64,000 nt of DNA from Tridacna crocea (GCA_943736015.1 OX031059.1:50541159-50605158); one strand, 5' to 3'; positions 10,740 to 22,709 are shown, numbered from the stretch's first letter. Translations and numbers: made by a program. The notes: generated from the sequence alone by a model not told the origin.

Positions 10740-10898
10740 TAAAAATATTGTTAAGGTTTTAGGGAACAGAAGAGCAGAAAACATTGTGGGAAAAGAAGAA
10801 AATGGTGGTAACCAGCATTTTCTCCTTTTCCCACAATGTCTTCAGAAGGCTTCTTCCTCTAGGTCGAGAAAACCAGGGATTGCTTGGTAAAGGGTTAA
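10740..10898 (-). mobile_element. TTAA element, left-truncated
   Basis: In the intron after exon 10496; core AATGGTGGTAACCAGC; right GGTAAAGGGTTAA. Confidence 0.82.
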
Positions 10899-10938
10899 GT
10901 ACCATGTTTGTAATTCACATATTTTTTTTACTTGACAG

Positions 10939-11054
10939 GTTGCCTGATGATATTTGCCTGGGTGTTGTTTACAGGAGTTGGGATTGTTGCAGCCAGATAC
11001 TACAAAAATGTTTGGGTGGACAAAACTTTTATGAAATTAAAAATCTGGTTTCAG
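10939..11054 (+). CDS. FRRS1: FRRS1-like exon: b561 helix 1
   Basis: Acceptor TTGACAG and donor GTAAGA; phase 1 in completes AHG, phase 0 out. The peptide GCLMIFAWVLFTGVGIVAAR is a transmembrane helix, followed by YYKNVWVDKTFMKLKIWFQ, an aromatic/basic loop as in FRRS1 and related b561 reductases. Confidence 0.9.
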
Positions 11055-11632
11055 GTAAGATTTGTCAATAAAAAACTCTCACATGAGAAACATCATGCTT
11101 ATTTCTGGATTATTTCTATGCAATTTTTTGTCTGCCAGTCTCTGGTAAAGCTTAAAAGGGCAAATTCCAATCAAAGCCTAGTGCTCAAAGCACAGGTTTG
11201 TAGGCAATAAAGTTTCAATGAAAACTTTTTATTATTGAGATGTTTGATATAAAGAAGTACCTAACAAAAAGAATGCATGGCTGTTGTTTGTTTTGTCCTG
11301 AAATTTGATTCTGGATGAGATTGTTGGTTTTAATGATACTTTGTGAAGAAAATATGATAAAACTAACTTTACGAAAAAAAAAATGGGATATTATTAAAAA
11401 AACATTGTCCTTTCACTTTATACTTTATGCATCATACATGGTGATATTTCATCCATTCTATGGTTCATGTATGCATTGTATTTGAATTAAATACCATCTG
11501 AGGAGTAGAGACTGGAAAATTATAGAAATGGACTTTGTATTCTACATTCCATATTCATTTTTTTCTATGAAAAGTCTTTCTGCAGATCTAAATTTTTTTT
11601 CAGATGTAGTCTATAAATTTTATAATTCACAG

Positions 11633-11719
11633 GTGCATAGGTTTTCCATGGTTGCCGCAGTTCTGTGTAATGCTATTGCATTTATCATAATCTTTGTGGA
11701 AGTTGGAGGTTACAGTAAT
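11633..11719 (+). CDS. FRRS1: FRRS1-like exon: b561 helix 2
   Basis: Acceptor TTCACAG and donor GTAAGT, 29 codons in phase 0/0: VHRFSMVAAVLCNAIAFIII then FVEVGGYSN. VHR supplies the second expected haem-ligand His at the start of a hydrophobic helix. A TTAA element starts 36 nt after the exon. Confidence 0.9.
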
Positions 11720-11754
11720 GTAAGTCTGTCTATCTTTGAACTCTGTCATTACCA

Positions 11755-11991
11755 TTAACCCATTACCACACAATCCCTAGTTTTGACAGCCCTGTGAGAG
11801 AAGCCTTAAGAAAACATTGTGGCAAAAGGAGAAAATGCTGGTTACCAGCATTTTCTCCTTTTGCCACAAAGTTTTCTACCCTTCACAAAACAAATTTCAA
11901 ATTTTCAGTCACTTTTATTCTGTCGTCTGCAATTGCTTTCAATTTGGACCAGTCTAGAATTTTGTCATTTTGTTGTTTGGTAAAGGGTTAA
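11755..11991 (+). mobile_element. TTAA element with paired stem change
   Basis: Both stem arms carry GGC/GCC (11821, 11863) in place of GGG/CCC. Confidence 0.93.
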
Positions 11992-12123
11992 TAACAAAAG
12001 AATAAATACATGAGTCAGGAGAAAAAGGTTAGTCCAAAACAAAGATGCAGTTGCAAATTCGCATGAACAGTCCAAACTGCCACTACTTCTTTATTCCAAA
12101 TCAATGTCTTATACCACAGTTAT

Positions 12124-12624
12124 TAGCTCACCTGAGCATGAAGTGCTCAGAGTGAGCTATTGTGATAGTGCTGTGTCCATCTTCCTTCGTCAATTTTTTA
12201 CCTTGTGTACGCTCTAGACGGCACATTTTTCTTCCAATAATCATGAAACGGGGTCAGAATGTTTGCCTCGATAAAATCTCGGACGTGTTTGAAATTGGGT
12301 CATGTCGGGTCAAAGATTAGGTCACTAGGTCAAATCATAGAAAAACCTAGTGTAGGCTCTAGAGGCCACATTTTCAGTCTGATACTCATGAAAGTTGGTC
12401 AGAATCTTTGCCTGGATGAAATCTCAAAAACTAGGTCACTAAGTCAAATCTTAGAAAAACCTTGTGTACCGTCAGAACGTTTGTCTCATTGATATCTCAA
12501 AAGTGTTTGATAATGGGTAATGTCTGATAAAAAACTAAGTCACTGGGAAAGTAGATTGAAAATGGTTCATGTTTGGTCAATAGACTCAGGTGAGTGATTT
12601 CAGGGCTATCACGGCCCTCTTGTT
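12124..12624 (-). mobile_element. Hairpin-ended element, short copy
   Basis: It begins with a hairpin (AGCTCACCTGAGCA then TGCTCAGAGTGAGCT) followed by ATTGTGAT and ends with CTCAGGTGAGTGATTTCAGG and GGCCCTCTTGTTTT. The interior repeats AGGTCACTAGGTCAAATC-type units. It is the reverse orientation of the 52891 copy. Confidence 0.7.
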
Positions 12625-12716
12625 TTAAATTTATTGGAATATTGAAATCACAACATACTTGTAGCTAGTAGTGGTTGCTGCAGTTAAAAACCTTAAGAAA
12701 TCTATACTATTTTTTT

Positions 12717-12943
12717 GACTCGTTACCAAACAAAAAACTGTTAGATGAGTCCCAATTAAAATCATTTGAAAACAACAGATTAAATGTGGCCCAAAAGATT
12801 GGATTTATTGCTGAAAGGTTGAAAAGCATTGTGGGAAAAAGAGGAAATGGTGGGTATCACCATTTTCTCCTTTTCTCACAATGTTTTCAAAAGGCTATTG
12901 CACCAAGGTTGTTTAAAGTCGGGCTTTTTGGAAAAAGGGTATA
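12717..12943 (-). mobile_element. TTAA element, diverged
   Basis: ACTCGTTACCAAAC left end; core AATGGTGGGTATCACCATT with matched TGG/CCA. Confidence 0.8.
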
Positions 12944-13209
12944 TTCCCAAATTTCATGTGAGATAAGACAGATGTCATGGCAAATCAGATGGCCTAGATT
13001 GCAAATTTTAATAACTGCATATTGGTGAATTATAAATTCTGTTCGCACAAAAAATGAAACAGTGTTGACCCAGAGCAGAGACCATGAAACATAAAAAATG
13101 AATATAATTCGATGAACTTGTATTTTAGGTTAAAATTTACGCTATATAGCTCTATCAATTTAACTTTCAATATACATGTATTTAGTTTCCTTTGAGCAAA
13201 ATTATCCCT

Positions 13210-13424
13210 TTAACCCTTTCCCATATTATAATATTTTAGACAGGTCCAATTTGAAAGCACTTGCAGACAACAATATTTATTTGGCACATATTATGAGATT
13301 TTAATCAGATAGTCTAGAAAATATTGTGGGAAAGGGAGAAAATGCTGGTAATCAGCATTTTCTCCTTTTCTCACAATGTTTTCTAAAGGCTTCTTATTCA
13401 GGGTTTATCTGGTAAAAAGATAAA
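13210..13424 (-). mobile_element. TTAA element, right end decayed
   Basis: TTAACCCTTTCCC left; core GCTGGTAATCAGC; right GGTAAAAAGATAA. Confidence 0.85.
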
Positions 13425-13458
13425 GGTGTTTTCCTGTACTTATAAATACATTTTATCA

Positions 13459-13687
13459 TTAACCCTTTACCTCACAATGATGACTTTTGACGACCCTGAG
13501 GTAGAAGCCTTTTGAAAACATAGTGGGAAAAGGAGAAAATGCTGGTAACCAGCTTTTTTTCCTTTTCCCACAATGTTTCCTAACCTTCCCAAATTAAATT
13601 TGGATATTTCAGTCACATTTATTTTGTCATCTGCAAATGCTTTCACGTTGGACCAGTCTGTAAATTTCTTGTTTAGTAAAGAGTTAA
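13459..13687 (+). mobile_element. TTAA element, full length
   Basis: Both TTAA present; right stem has a T-run interruption. Confidence 0.92.
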
Positions 13688-13717
13688 GTTATACTGCTAA
13701 TGATAATGATGATAAAA

Positions 13718-13842
13718 ACCTGTTTGCTTTTGACTTTAAACAACCTTGAGGAAATAGCTTTTTGAAAACATTGTGAGAAAAGGAGAAAATGGTGGTAACC
13801 AGCATTTTGTCCTTCTTCCGCAAAACTTTCCAACCTTATTTG
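13718..13842 (+). mobile_element. TTAA element fragment
   Basis: Arm 1 and core (GGTGGTAACCAGC); right arm missing, next to the stem-loop at 13869. Confidence 0.7.
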
Positions 13843-13868
13843 GGTAAGATATCTCCTTATCAGATATT

Positions 13869-13917
13869 GTAGACCAAGATCAGACTGCACAGAAGGTGCA
13901 GTCTGATCTTGATCTAC
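13869..13917. repeat. 50-bp stem-loop, TCAGACTGCAC family
   Basis: GTAGACCAAGATCAGACTGC inverted as GCAGTCTGATCTTGATCTAC around a short loop ACAGAAGGT. Nearly perfect 20-bp arms. Confidence 0.85.
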
Positions 13918-14147
13918 ATTGGCTATAAAACATCATTTTGTCAAGCTTAGCAGATGAAGGGTCAATCTTGAAAGAAATGTACATCAGACAGATCTGAAGA
14001 TTTTTTTTATAGATAAGGGAAATAATTAATTTTGAGTAAAATTCTGGCAAATGAAAAATTAATTGTTATGGGTATTTCTTCTTTTTCCGCAAAATTTTGA
14101 AATTGGTTTGCTGCAACACACAAAAAGCTATTTATTAGTAGTAATAA

Positions 14148-14377
14148 TTAACCCTTTCCCAAACAACAAAATTTTAGACTGGTTCAAATTGAAAGCACTT
14201 GCAGACAACAAAATAAATGTGACTCAGAAATTGAAATTTGTTTCTAGCAGGGGTAGAAAACATTGTGTGAAAAGGAGAAAATGCTGGTTACCAGCATTTT
14301 CTCCTTTTCCCACAATGTTTTCAAAAGGCTTCTTTCTCAGGGTTGTAAAAACCAGGGTTTGTTTGGTAAAGGGTTAA
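14148..14377 (-). mobile_element. TTAA element, full length
   Basis: TTAACCCTTTCCCAAAC to GGTAAAGGGTTAA, perfect loop GCTGGTTACCAGC. Confidence 0.93.
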
Positions 14378-14501
14378 ATGGCATATACATCTTGTCAAGC
14401 AACATCTTTTACATTTTTAGAGGGAAAAGCACGGTGAATTAGTATAAAACTGCAATTGCTTGCTGTGATGGTTTTACTCATTAGATTCTTGTTTTTCACA
14501 G

Positions 14502-14582
14502 ATTCCAGATATTCCAGGAAAATCCTATCTAAGATCACATCCTGTGATTGGAATAATAATCACCATTTTATCTGTTATAAAT
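14502..14582 (+). CDS. FRRS1: FRRS1-like exon: b561 helix 3
   Basis: Acceptor TTTTTCACAG and donor GTGAGT, 27 codons in phase 0/0: IPDIPGKSYLRSHPVIGIII then TILSVIN. SHPVIG is the third haem-ligand His motif (HxxxG), followed by a helix. Confidence 0.9.
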
Positions 14583-14865
14583 GTGAGTATAGACATGATA
14601 TAAAGGACTCGAAGGGTGCTCTTTTGATTTTTTCATAATGACCATGTAATTTAGACAAGACAAGACAAGACAAATCTTTTATTCTCCCAAGTATACAAAT
14701 CATACAAAAATGGGAAATGACGAATACCAAGCAAAGTTAAAACAAGATTTTCGGTACATTCATTGGTTTTATAAATATCTGATATCTTTCAGAAATAAGT
14801 CACCCAGTTGTGTTTGTAAGACCATTTATGGAGGTGTTAAATGCTTTCCTGAACAATCCCCAGTA

Positions 14866-15095
14866 TTAACCCTTTACTCCATAGATACTCATTTTGACGT
14901 ATTAACAACAGACAGCTTTTGAAAACATTATGGGAAAAGGAGAAATTGCTCGTAACAAGCAATTTCTCCTTTTCCCACAATGTTTTCCACTCAATCAGAT
15001 ATTTGTATCCTCATTTGTCCATATTTTTGACATCATATCTTTATTAGCTTCTGAAATGGAAGAGCCTCAAATTGGCATATTAGGTAAAGGGTTAA
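14866..15095 (+). mobile_element. TTAA element, B-type core with GGGAAAAGG stem
   Basis: B-type end CCATAGATACTC and core GCTCGTAACAAGC but A-type stem GGGAAAAGGAG: intermediate between subfamilies. Confidence 0.88.
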
Positions 15096-15276
15096 CAAAC
15101 CCAGGGAGGAAGGCTTTCGAAAGTATTGTAGGAAAAGGAGATGATGTTTACAAGAATTTTCTCCTTTTCCTAAAATGTTTTCCACCCTTCCACGTTTAAA
15201 TTTTATCTTATGGTGTATATTGATATGTTTTCTGCAAATGCTTCAATGATAGATTTTGTCATTTTGCAAAGAATTA
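15096..15276 (+). mobile_element. TTAA element, degraded
   Basis: Abuts the previous element; core GATGATGTTTACAAG; arm 2 at right recognisable. Confidence 0.65.
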
Positions 15277-15446
15277 TAGAGTAAATGAGGAGGAGAAGCG
15301 ATTTTAATTTCAATCCTTTCAATCAGATTTTGCTAAAATCCTACATTTTTGTGTAAAATGAAATTGAAGTATGGTACATGTTCTTTATGGATATTTTAAT
15401 ATGCACCTAAGTTAGACTTACGTATGGACCTAAGTTAAGACCTTGA

Positions 15447-15549
15447 CTCCTATTCACCAACCATTTGTAAGAACATTCATTGTCTCATTTTCTGGAATTT
15501 TCTACAAATCTAGAAAATATTCTGAAGAATGGTTGGTGAATACAGGCCC
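15447..15549. mobile_element. TATTCACC-family MITE, internally deleted
   Basis: Only about 100 bp: TATTCACCAACCATTTGTAAG joined to GAATGGTTGGTGAATACAGG with the GGCTAAACC centre missing (outer arms only). Confidence 0.75.
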
Positions 15550-15720
15550 AGGTCTTGGCAGCTCAACAAGGCTGATCTGTGTCAAAACTTTTGGCCTTTG
15601 GTGGTTTTTTTGCATGACCAAGGACTGTTCTATTACAGGATTCAACCCTTTGTTAGACAAAAAGATTTTAGGAATCCAGTATAATGGGATTTTTTGCTTG
15701 ATACAAAACATGAATATGCA

Positions 15721-15946
15721 TTAACACGTTACCAAACAATACCTCGATTTTAAGACCCTTAGATAGAAGTCTTTTGAAAACATTGTGGGAAAAGGAGAAA
15801 ATGCTGGTTACCAGCATTTTTTCCTTGTTCCACAATGTTTTCTTTCCTGCTGGAAACAAATTTCAATTTTTGAGTTAAATTTCTTTTGCTGTCTGCAAGT
15901 GCTTTCAATTTGGACAAGTCTCTAAAACTCTTTGGTAAATAGTTAA
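15721..15946 (+). mobile_element. TTAA element, full length
   Basis: TTAACACGTTACCAAAC to GGTAAATAGTTAA. Confidence 0.9.
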
Positions 15947-16165
15947 ACTCCTTTTTCCAGATTATTGCTCATTATGTAGTGGTATAAATCAGTGTTTTAC
16001 AAGACATTTTGATTTACCACAAAGACTGTATCCATATCGTTTTTATAGCTTTACTATTCATTTTCAATATTTCAAATAGATAAACAAGATGATATTAATA
16101 AGAAAAAAAAACATATTTTAATTCACTGATACTTTTTGAAATAACTCTGAGCTTTCCATTTGTAG

Positions 16166-16265
16166 CCGTTGATGGCACTATTCCGACCAGATCCAGAACA
16201 TTCTAAAAGACCCATATTTAATTGGGCCCATTGGGGCGTAGGTATGGCAGCCTACATACTTTCAA
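16166..16265 (+). CDS. FRRS1: FRRS1-like exon: b561 loop and helix 4
   Basis: Acceptor TTTGTAG and donor GTAAGT, phase 0 in and 1 out. The peptide is PLMALFRPDPEHSKRPIFNW followed by AHWGVGMAAYILS. FRPDP...R.IFNWAHW is a strong FRRS1/b561 signature, and AHW holds the fourth haem-ligand His. Confidence 0.92.
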
Positions 16266-16693
16266 GTAAGTAAAAGTTTCTTTTTTCTATAAATTCACAT
16301 AGTGTGTCCTATTTCTCTAGAATGACTATGTGATAAATTGGTACATGTACATGATACTACATGTATGTTAAAAAAATTCTGATTCTTTTACCTTGCTTGT
16401 TTCATCAAATACTTTCTTTAAAAATGTATAACATGTTATTATATCTAATTCATTTCTGTCAAATTATTGCCTTACACTGCCCCACAAGTCCACTTTTCAG
16501 GTCTTTCAGTCCTTTGATATCTGTCTATGTCTGGACATCAGGGGCAGGTGGTTGGGTTGTCCGATCAAATATTGCCTCATATTTTACATCAATTAGTGGT
16601 GATTTTGTCATGTCATTTTCATGTTACAAGTACAGCATTTTCAAAGGGTTACCTTTTCAGGCTTGTTGAAATACAGTATTGTGTAATAAAAGA

Positions 16694-16921
16694 TTAACTC
16701 TTTACCAAGCGACAAAATTTTAGACTTGTCCAATTGAAAGCACTTGCAGACGACAAAATAAATGAGAATCAGAAATTGAAATTTGATTTAGAAAGGGTAG
16801 AAAACATAGAGGGGAAAGGAAAAAATGCTGGTTACCACCAATTTTTTCTTTCCCTACAATGTTTTCAAAAGCTTTCTATCTCAGGGTCGTTAAAAGTCAG
16901 GATTGTGTGGTAAAGAGTTAA
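16694..16921 (-). mobile_element. TTAA element, full length
   Basis: Both TTAA; stem weakened (GAGGGGAAAGG, ACCACCAATTTT). Confidence 0.9.
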
Positions 16922-17069
16922 GACTACAATCCTTGGTGCCCCCTCCCCCTTTGTCAATCAGCCGCCGGTAGAAGTCCTATATCACTCACTCATTCACAAT
17001 TAAGTTTTTGACATATAATTTGTTTTTCTGGTATGATTTTTGCTAATATTTCCATCTTCTTTTTTCCAG

Positions 17070-17216
17070 CCATTTGTATCTGTTTTGGGTTCCAGCTGGG
17101 GAAGTCACACACCCCAGATTATGCTATATACATCATGATAGTCTATGTCACATATATTATCATATTTGATATAACATTGGAGATGATGGAAGTTCTTGCC
17201 AAACGAGAGAAACAAG
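17070..17216 (+). CDS. FRRS1: FRRS1-like exon: b561 helices 4-5
   Basis: Acceptor TTTTTTCCAG and donor GTGAGC, phase 1 in and 1 out: TICICFGFQLGKSHTPDYAI, YIMIVYVTYIIIFDITLEMM, EVLAKREKQ. It completes helix 4, adds helix 5 and ends in a basic cytosolic-type segment. The following intron is 5.5 kb. Confidence 0.9.
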
Positions 17217-17322
17217 GTGAGCAGTGTATCAATCTGTACTTTTACTTTAACCCTTGAGATAAAATGAGATACAAGTAATATAGCCTGAAGTGAACTCCAA
17301 CCAAAGAGTGCTGAGATAAGTG

Positions 17323-17470
17323 TTAAAGCTTTACCAAAAGACAAAATTTTAGATTGGTTCAAATTGAAAGCACTTGGGGATGACAAAGTAAACATAACTA
17401 AAAAATTTAGATTAGTTTCTGGCAGGGTAGAAAACAAGTTTTCAGAATGCTTCTTCCTTATAATAATACT
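17323..17470 (-). mobile_element. TTAA element without hairpin core
   Basis: Arm 2 runs to GGTAGAAAAC and joins directly GTTTTCAGAATGC; the stem-loop is precisely missing. Confidence 0.8.
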
Positions 17471-17742
17471 TTTGCAAATTCTTAACCAATCAGAAATTCC
17501 TTTAATGTCTGTCTGAAATTTTTGGTTGATACTTTTGTTGGTGTCCAAAAAAGGCAGGTAATTGTTATCTCCCTTTGTAATGAGAATATGGTGGTTTTAG
17601 ATTTATAAATGATAATTCTTAGAAGGAAAAAGGGTGACTCCATTAAAGCAATACAATAATACTCATTTTTAATCATAGCAAATTTTGTAGGATAATGTCA
17701 TAGTGGCAATAGCTGTGTTCTATTATGGGTCCACTACCATAA

Positions 17743-17912
17743 TTAACCCCTGTACCAATCAATAGTGTTTTTAACCAATGGGCATCTGAATGCATTGTGG
17801 GAAAAAAAAAAACAATGCTAGTAACCAGCATTTGCTTCTTTTTCCCAGAATATCCGCTACATCTTTCATCCTTTTCCAAACGACCCCAAGTTTTAACGAC
17901 CCTGAGAAAGAA
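17743..17912 (+). mobile_element. TTAA element, rearranged
   Basis: TTAACCCCTGTACC left; core CTAGTAACCAGCATT; then a second arm-1 piece CCAAACGACCCCAAG. Confidence 0.7.
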
Positions 17913-18271
17913 GTACATGTAATATAAAATAAAAACATGGTCAATTGCGAAACGGATAAAGTAGATAAAGATGAAGGAATATTATGTTATCTTTCTAGGT
18001 TCCTTTTTGTCTGTTTTCTTTTCAGCCTTTCCTAGTTTAAAGTTTTTAAGAAAAGGTAATTCAACAGAACTCTATGATTATGCTATATGGTGCATTTTTT
18101 GCCTTATTCGAGAAATTTTGCAGTTTTTAATCAAACAGCTTTGCTGCAAAAGTTAGTATTTTATATGTGAAGTCATCAACAAAAAGTTCATAGCTTTTGT
18201 GGTTTTATATTGGTTTTTAATTGTAAAAATGTGTTTGGCATTGTTTTTCAACTCTCGGTTCTAAATATTGC

Positions 18272-18420
18272 GGGGTCCTGTTTGGCTTGGTGGGGTAAGG
18301 TGTAAATCAGATATCCTGAAGCTCAATGGTTTGAGACTTACTGGAAGCAATGGGTTCTTCTTGGGAGTTTTCCTGGGCAAGATACTTCAGATCCCCAGCC
18401 TAGCACGGGGTAAAGACAGG
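18272..18420 (+). repeat. Candidate tRNA-derived SINE
   Basis: TGGCTTGGTGGG at 18283 fits an RNA polymerase III A box and GGTTTGAGACT at 18328 fits a B box, about 33 nt apart as in tRNAs. A body with GTTTTCCTGGGCAAGATACT follows, a phrase seen in many invertebrate SINEs. No clear tail or flanking repeats. Confidence 0.4.
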
Positions 18421-18470
18421 ACATAGATGAACAAATGAGTTGTTAACAGGACATTCAATTAATCTATCTT

Positions 18471-18701
18471 TTTACCCTTTACCAAACGGCTAAATGTAAC
18501 ACTTGTCCAAATTGAAAGCATTTTCAGACGACAACCTCAATGTGGTTCAGATGGAGAAAATTGTCTAAGAATGGGTAGAAAACATTTTGGGAAAAGGAGA
18601 AAATGCTGGTAACCAGCATTTTCTCCTTTTCCCAAAAATGTTTTCAATAGGCTTTGCATTTTAGGGTCATTAAAACTCAGAATTGTGTGGTAAAGGGTTA
18701 A
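18471..18701 (-). mobile_element. TTAA element with paired stem change
   Basis: CATTTTGGG (18583) pairs with CCCAAAAATG (18631); right GGTAAAGGGTTAA. Confidence 0.9.
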
Positions 18702-18986
18702 ATATTGATAGTGCCTCATTATCAATATTGTGGAGGTGGCTATTGACATCAAGAAAGTGATACTATCCAGTAGAAATACATTGTAAATTAAGTTGAAAGA
18801 TTAAAATTGCAAATGCGAACTTACAGCATGTAAGAAGAAAGTGAATTGTTTGTCTTGAAATTAGATTGAAAAATTCATTTCATCCCTGGCTTTGCCTTCT
18901 TTAAAAAAAAATATATTTTGTCACATGTTCACAGAAATACATGTGTATCTCAATTTTTATATAACATTAACTCTTTATATTATTAT

Positions 18987-19219
18987 TTAACTCTTTACCA
19001 AACAACAAAATTTTAGACTGGTCCAAATTGAAAGCCTTTGCAGACGACAAGATAGAGGCGACACAAAATTTGAAATTTGTTCTGGAAGGGTAGACTAGAA
19101 AACATTGTTGGAAAAGGAGAAAATTCTGGTAACCAGCATTTTGTCCTTTTCCCACAATCGTTGCAAAAGGTTTCTTTCTCTGAGTCGTGAAAACCCAAAA
19201 TTGTTTGGTAAAGAATTAA
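18987..19219 (-). mobile_element. TTAA element, full length
   Basis: TTAACTCTTTACCAAAC to GGTAAAGAATTAA. Confidence 0.92.
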
Positions 19220-20607
19220 TCTGCTTGAAGTAACCTCTTGTGCACCAGAAACTTGCTGTTATACTCTTGTAACATTTATATTGGAATATGAACATAATGT
19301 CATGCTGTAATAACTTTTCTTTGGCTGGTATTTGCCCTGGGCTGTACAAAAGAACTGGATATTCTTTAAGATAGAATCTGGAGACAGATTTTAAATGATG
19401 CTTGAACCATTCTCAGGCAAAGGGGTGGGGGCCGGGGGTTTACTGCAAAATGGTGATGTGTTATACCAAGCAAGTCATCATATAAATGTGCATCTATAAA
19501 ATTCATCTAACAACTGACAGGTCCATTAGGTTGAATGGTCCTTTGACATACAGGAAAATTACTAATAGCAAAAGATCTTGACCCATATCAGCAAGGACTA
19601 CTTAGGTTGACCAGGGTTGATACTGTTGCAAATGTATGAAGCCTCCACAGAGCATGGTTCAATGATGTGCTCAAGAAAAAAAGTACTGCATGATAATGTT
19701 ATATTTGTTTTATGATATACGTACCAGTTTTAACAACAAAAATTTACAATTTACATTTATTGATAATTCTTTTTTCCAGTAATAAACTGAATTTTTTAGT
19801 GGGTCATATTATTTGAGTTACTGGAGGGCAGATGAATATCATGACATAAAAAATGAAATATTCTGACATAAAATACTAGTAATCCGACATCATCTTACTT
19901 CTGTCTTTCTGTGCTGTCTGAATTTTACTTTTGTGTGAAGCATGGGATGAACCAAGAAAACTTTGTAGGTATAGCCATGACATGTTGGTTCACTGTACAT
20001 ATTGCTTAGAGGTAATTGTCACTTTATGGCCATATCAAAAATCGGCGACCTCTAGCGGCTTGTCTGGTCTCTATTTTGACTGAAAATACCATGACTTGAA
20101 CATGTATATCCTTACCTCAACCAACTTAATTTTTCGAAATAAAAGATTAGAATGGAAGAAAAATATATGGGAAGTGAAAATGATGTCATCGTCACCTACA
20201 TGCTTAACACCATTTACACCACCCTCTAAAGTCCTTCATTACAAGCAGTTTTACCAAAAAACATGCATTATGAAGTATTTAGGTTATCTGCTAGCTCATG
20301 TGGCAAGTTTTTCCAACCATATTACTGCAAATTGAGGCCAAACATATTGAGTTCTATTGATTTTTTTTACGGAAACCATCGAAGTCACATGCATCAATAT
20401 TAAGAATGGCTCCAGGACAGTGGTGAAGGACAAGCTTGTTTTCCTTTCAAATGTTTGGATGAAACTGCACGATATTTTCTATGACGCCTAACAAAAGATG
20501 AAATTAGAAAATAATTCGGGGATTTATTCTATACTCTGTTAAATGACTTTTTCTTGGTCAAACCATAACTACTCTGTCCCAACAAACTGCAAGGCTACGT
20601 GTATACC
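19220..20607. other. Unclassified intronic stretch
   Basis: Contains a G-rich patch at 19419-19440 (GGGGTGGGGGCCGGGGG) and no repeat or exon that I recognise. Confidence 0.5.
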
Positions 20608-20812
20608 TTAACTCCTTACCAAACAACAAAAATGTACAGATATCTAAATTGAAAGCAGTTGCAGACGTCAATTTCAGTATTGTTCAAATGATGGAATTTC
20701 TCTTTAATGGGGTAGAACACACAGTGGGAAAAGGAGAAAATGCCCAAAATGTTTTCATGAGGCTTTTTTTCTCAGGGTCATAAAAACTCGGAATCATGTG
20801 GCAAAGGGTTAC
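20608..20812 (-). mobile_element. TTAA element, half of stem lost
   Basis: Left stem GAGAAAATGCCC joins CAAAATGTTTTC; right end GGCAAAGGGTTAC. Confidence 0.85.
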
Positions 20813-20922
20813 AATACTCAGTTTGACTCTTTAAAAAGATTGATGCTGCACCTTATACTATACAATGTAATCATGTACTCTGTATATACCCACTTAAATT
20901 TCTAACTACACATTATTTTTTC

Positions 20923-21151
20923 TTAACCCATTACCACACAATCCCTACTTTTGACGCCCCTGAGAAGGAAGTCTTTTGAAAACACTGTGGGAAAAGGAGA
21001 AAATGCTGGTAACCAGCATTTTCTCCTTTTCCCACAGTGTTTTCTACCCTTCCCAGAACAAATTTTAATTTTTCATTTACCTTTATTCTGTCGTGTGCAA
21101 ATGCTTTCAATTTGAACCAGTCTAAAATTTTGTCGTGTGGTAAAGAGTTAA
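20923..21151 (+). mobile_element. TTAA element with paired CACTG/CAGTG stem
   Basis: AACACTGTGGG pairs with CCCACAGTGTT. Confidence 0.93.
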
Positions 21152-21216
21152 ATCTGCACAAAAAATACATATAGACTGGGCCAAAAAGATCTATATTTAC
21201 CACCATTGCTTACTTC

Positions 21217-21443
21217 TTAGCCCTTTACCAAACATACTCCAATTTTTATGACCCTTAAAAAGACACATTCTGAAAACATTGTTAGAAAAGGAGAAAATGC
21301 TGGTAACCAGCTTTTTCTCCTTTTCCCGCAGTGTTTTCTACCCTTTCCAAATAAATTTCAATATTTGGGTTTCATTAAATTTGTGTCTGCAAATGCTTCT
21401 AATTTGGACTAATCTAAAAGTTTCTCATTTTGTAAAGAGTTAA
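21217..21443 (+). mobile_element. TTAA element
   Basis: TTAGCCCTTTACC left; GTAAAGAGTTAA right. Confidence 0.88.
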
Positions 21444-21610
21444 AAATGCAACAAGAATTTCAACTTCTCTGAATTGAAAGGATTTATGTTAAAAAAAGAC
21501 TGTAATTAAAGTCATTAGATTTGTAACAGATTTTCACTTTTTTTTTATCAGAACTAAAAAGATCTGTAGATTTTTGTATGGGGTGCATATATACCACGAT
21601 TGGTTATCTC

Positions 21611-21839
21611 CTAACCCTTTACCACACAATCCCCACTTTTAACACCCCTGTGAAAGAAGCCTTTTGAAAACATTGTGGGAAAAGGAGAAAATGCTGGTAA
21701 CCAGCATTTTCTCCTTTTCCCACAATGTTTTGTTCCTTTCCTAAAGTAAAATTCAATGTGTTAGTCACATTCATTTTGTCGTCTGCAAATGCTTTCAATT
21801 TGGACCAGTCTGAAATTTTGTTGTTTGGTAAAGAGTTAA
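21611..21839 (+). mobile_element. TTAA element, full length
   Basis: CTAACCCTTTACCACAC left; right TTAA shared with the next element. Confidence 0.92.
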
Positions 21840-22064
21840 CCCAATTACAAAAATTTCAACTTTTTTTTTCAACTTGAAAGTGTTCGTGAAAAAAAAACCC
21901 AACTGTGATTCAAATAGAGTAATTTGTTACAAAAAATGTAGAGAAATGTGGAAAAAGGAGAAAATACTGGTTACCTGCATTTTCTTCTTTTTTTTTTTCA
22001 AAATGTTTTCAAAAGCCTCATTTTCAGGATTATTTCATTCAAGGACTACCTGGTAAAGAATCAA
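21836..22064 (-). mobile_element. TTAA element, diverged
   Basis: Starts at the shared TTAA; core ATACTGGTTACCTGC; right GGTAAAGAATCAA. Confidence 0.75.
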
Positions 22065-22709
22065 CATTATGTACAGATGTACATGTTTTTCTACAAAAAA
22101 ACAGATATCTCCCCCTTTTATGGTGTCAGAAGGATTAATAATCCATGATAGAGTTTATAACATTTTCTCGAAGACATCTATTGCGGACACAAAATTGTAA
22201 GTGAAATGAGTAAGGAAAATAGTCAAAGGGAAATAACTCAAAATATATACAAGTCAGAGTTATAGTCCTTGTGCATGACACTTTGTCTCATAGTACTTTA
22301 CAGATGTGTGAAAATTTTATCAAAATACTGTAACTTAAAAGGGTTTTCAAGTTTTAGAGGATACATGATTTGTAATGGACAGAGAGACGGTTGCACAGGG
22401 AAAAACAATATATCTCCAGACTCTGACAGGGAAGACATAATATTACTCAGTAATATGTTGATCCATAGAGCCCAAAGTATAATATAAATCCTTTTTCAAA
22501 TTGTGTAGATTTAGATTAGACTTCACATAAGATCCAGCCTGATCTTTAATGCTGTTATAATCCATGAGAGATGTTTACTGTAATTTTTTTCCTCCACGAA
22601 ACTTGTTGCAGAGAGCTTTTAACACATTCATGTTATATCTGCAAGTGCTTCCAGAATGGAAAGGTCTACACTTTTGCTAAGATAATTAACTTTTTTCTTT
22701 TGCTTGTAG

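Larger units (their letters stand above)
17217..22709 (+). other. Intron between b561 helix 5 and the linker exon
   Basis: This 5.5-kb intron contains about ten TTAA elements and a candidate tRNA-derived SINE at 18272-18420. The segments 19220-20607 and 22065-22709 have no repeat I recognise. The short ORFs at 17971-18156 and 20096-20335 are AT-rich, lack recognisable motifs and are probably chance. Confidence 0.7.

Noticed and set aside
16361-16669. 102-codon ORF in an FRRS1-like intron
   Set aside because: Low-complexity hydrophobic translation of AT-rich intron; no splice-consistent role or motif.
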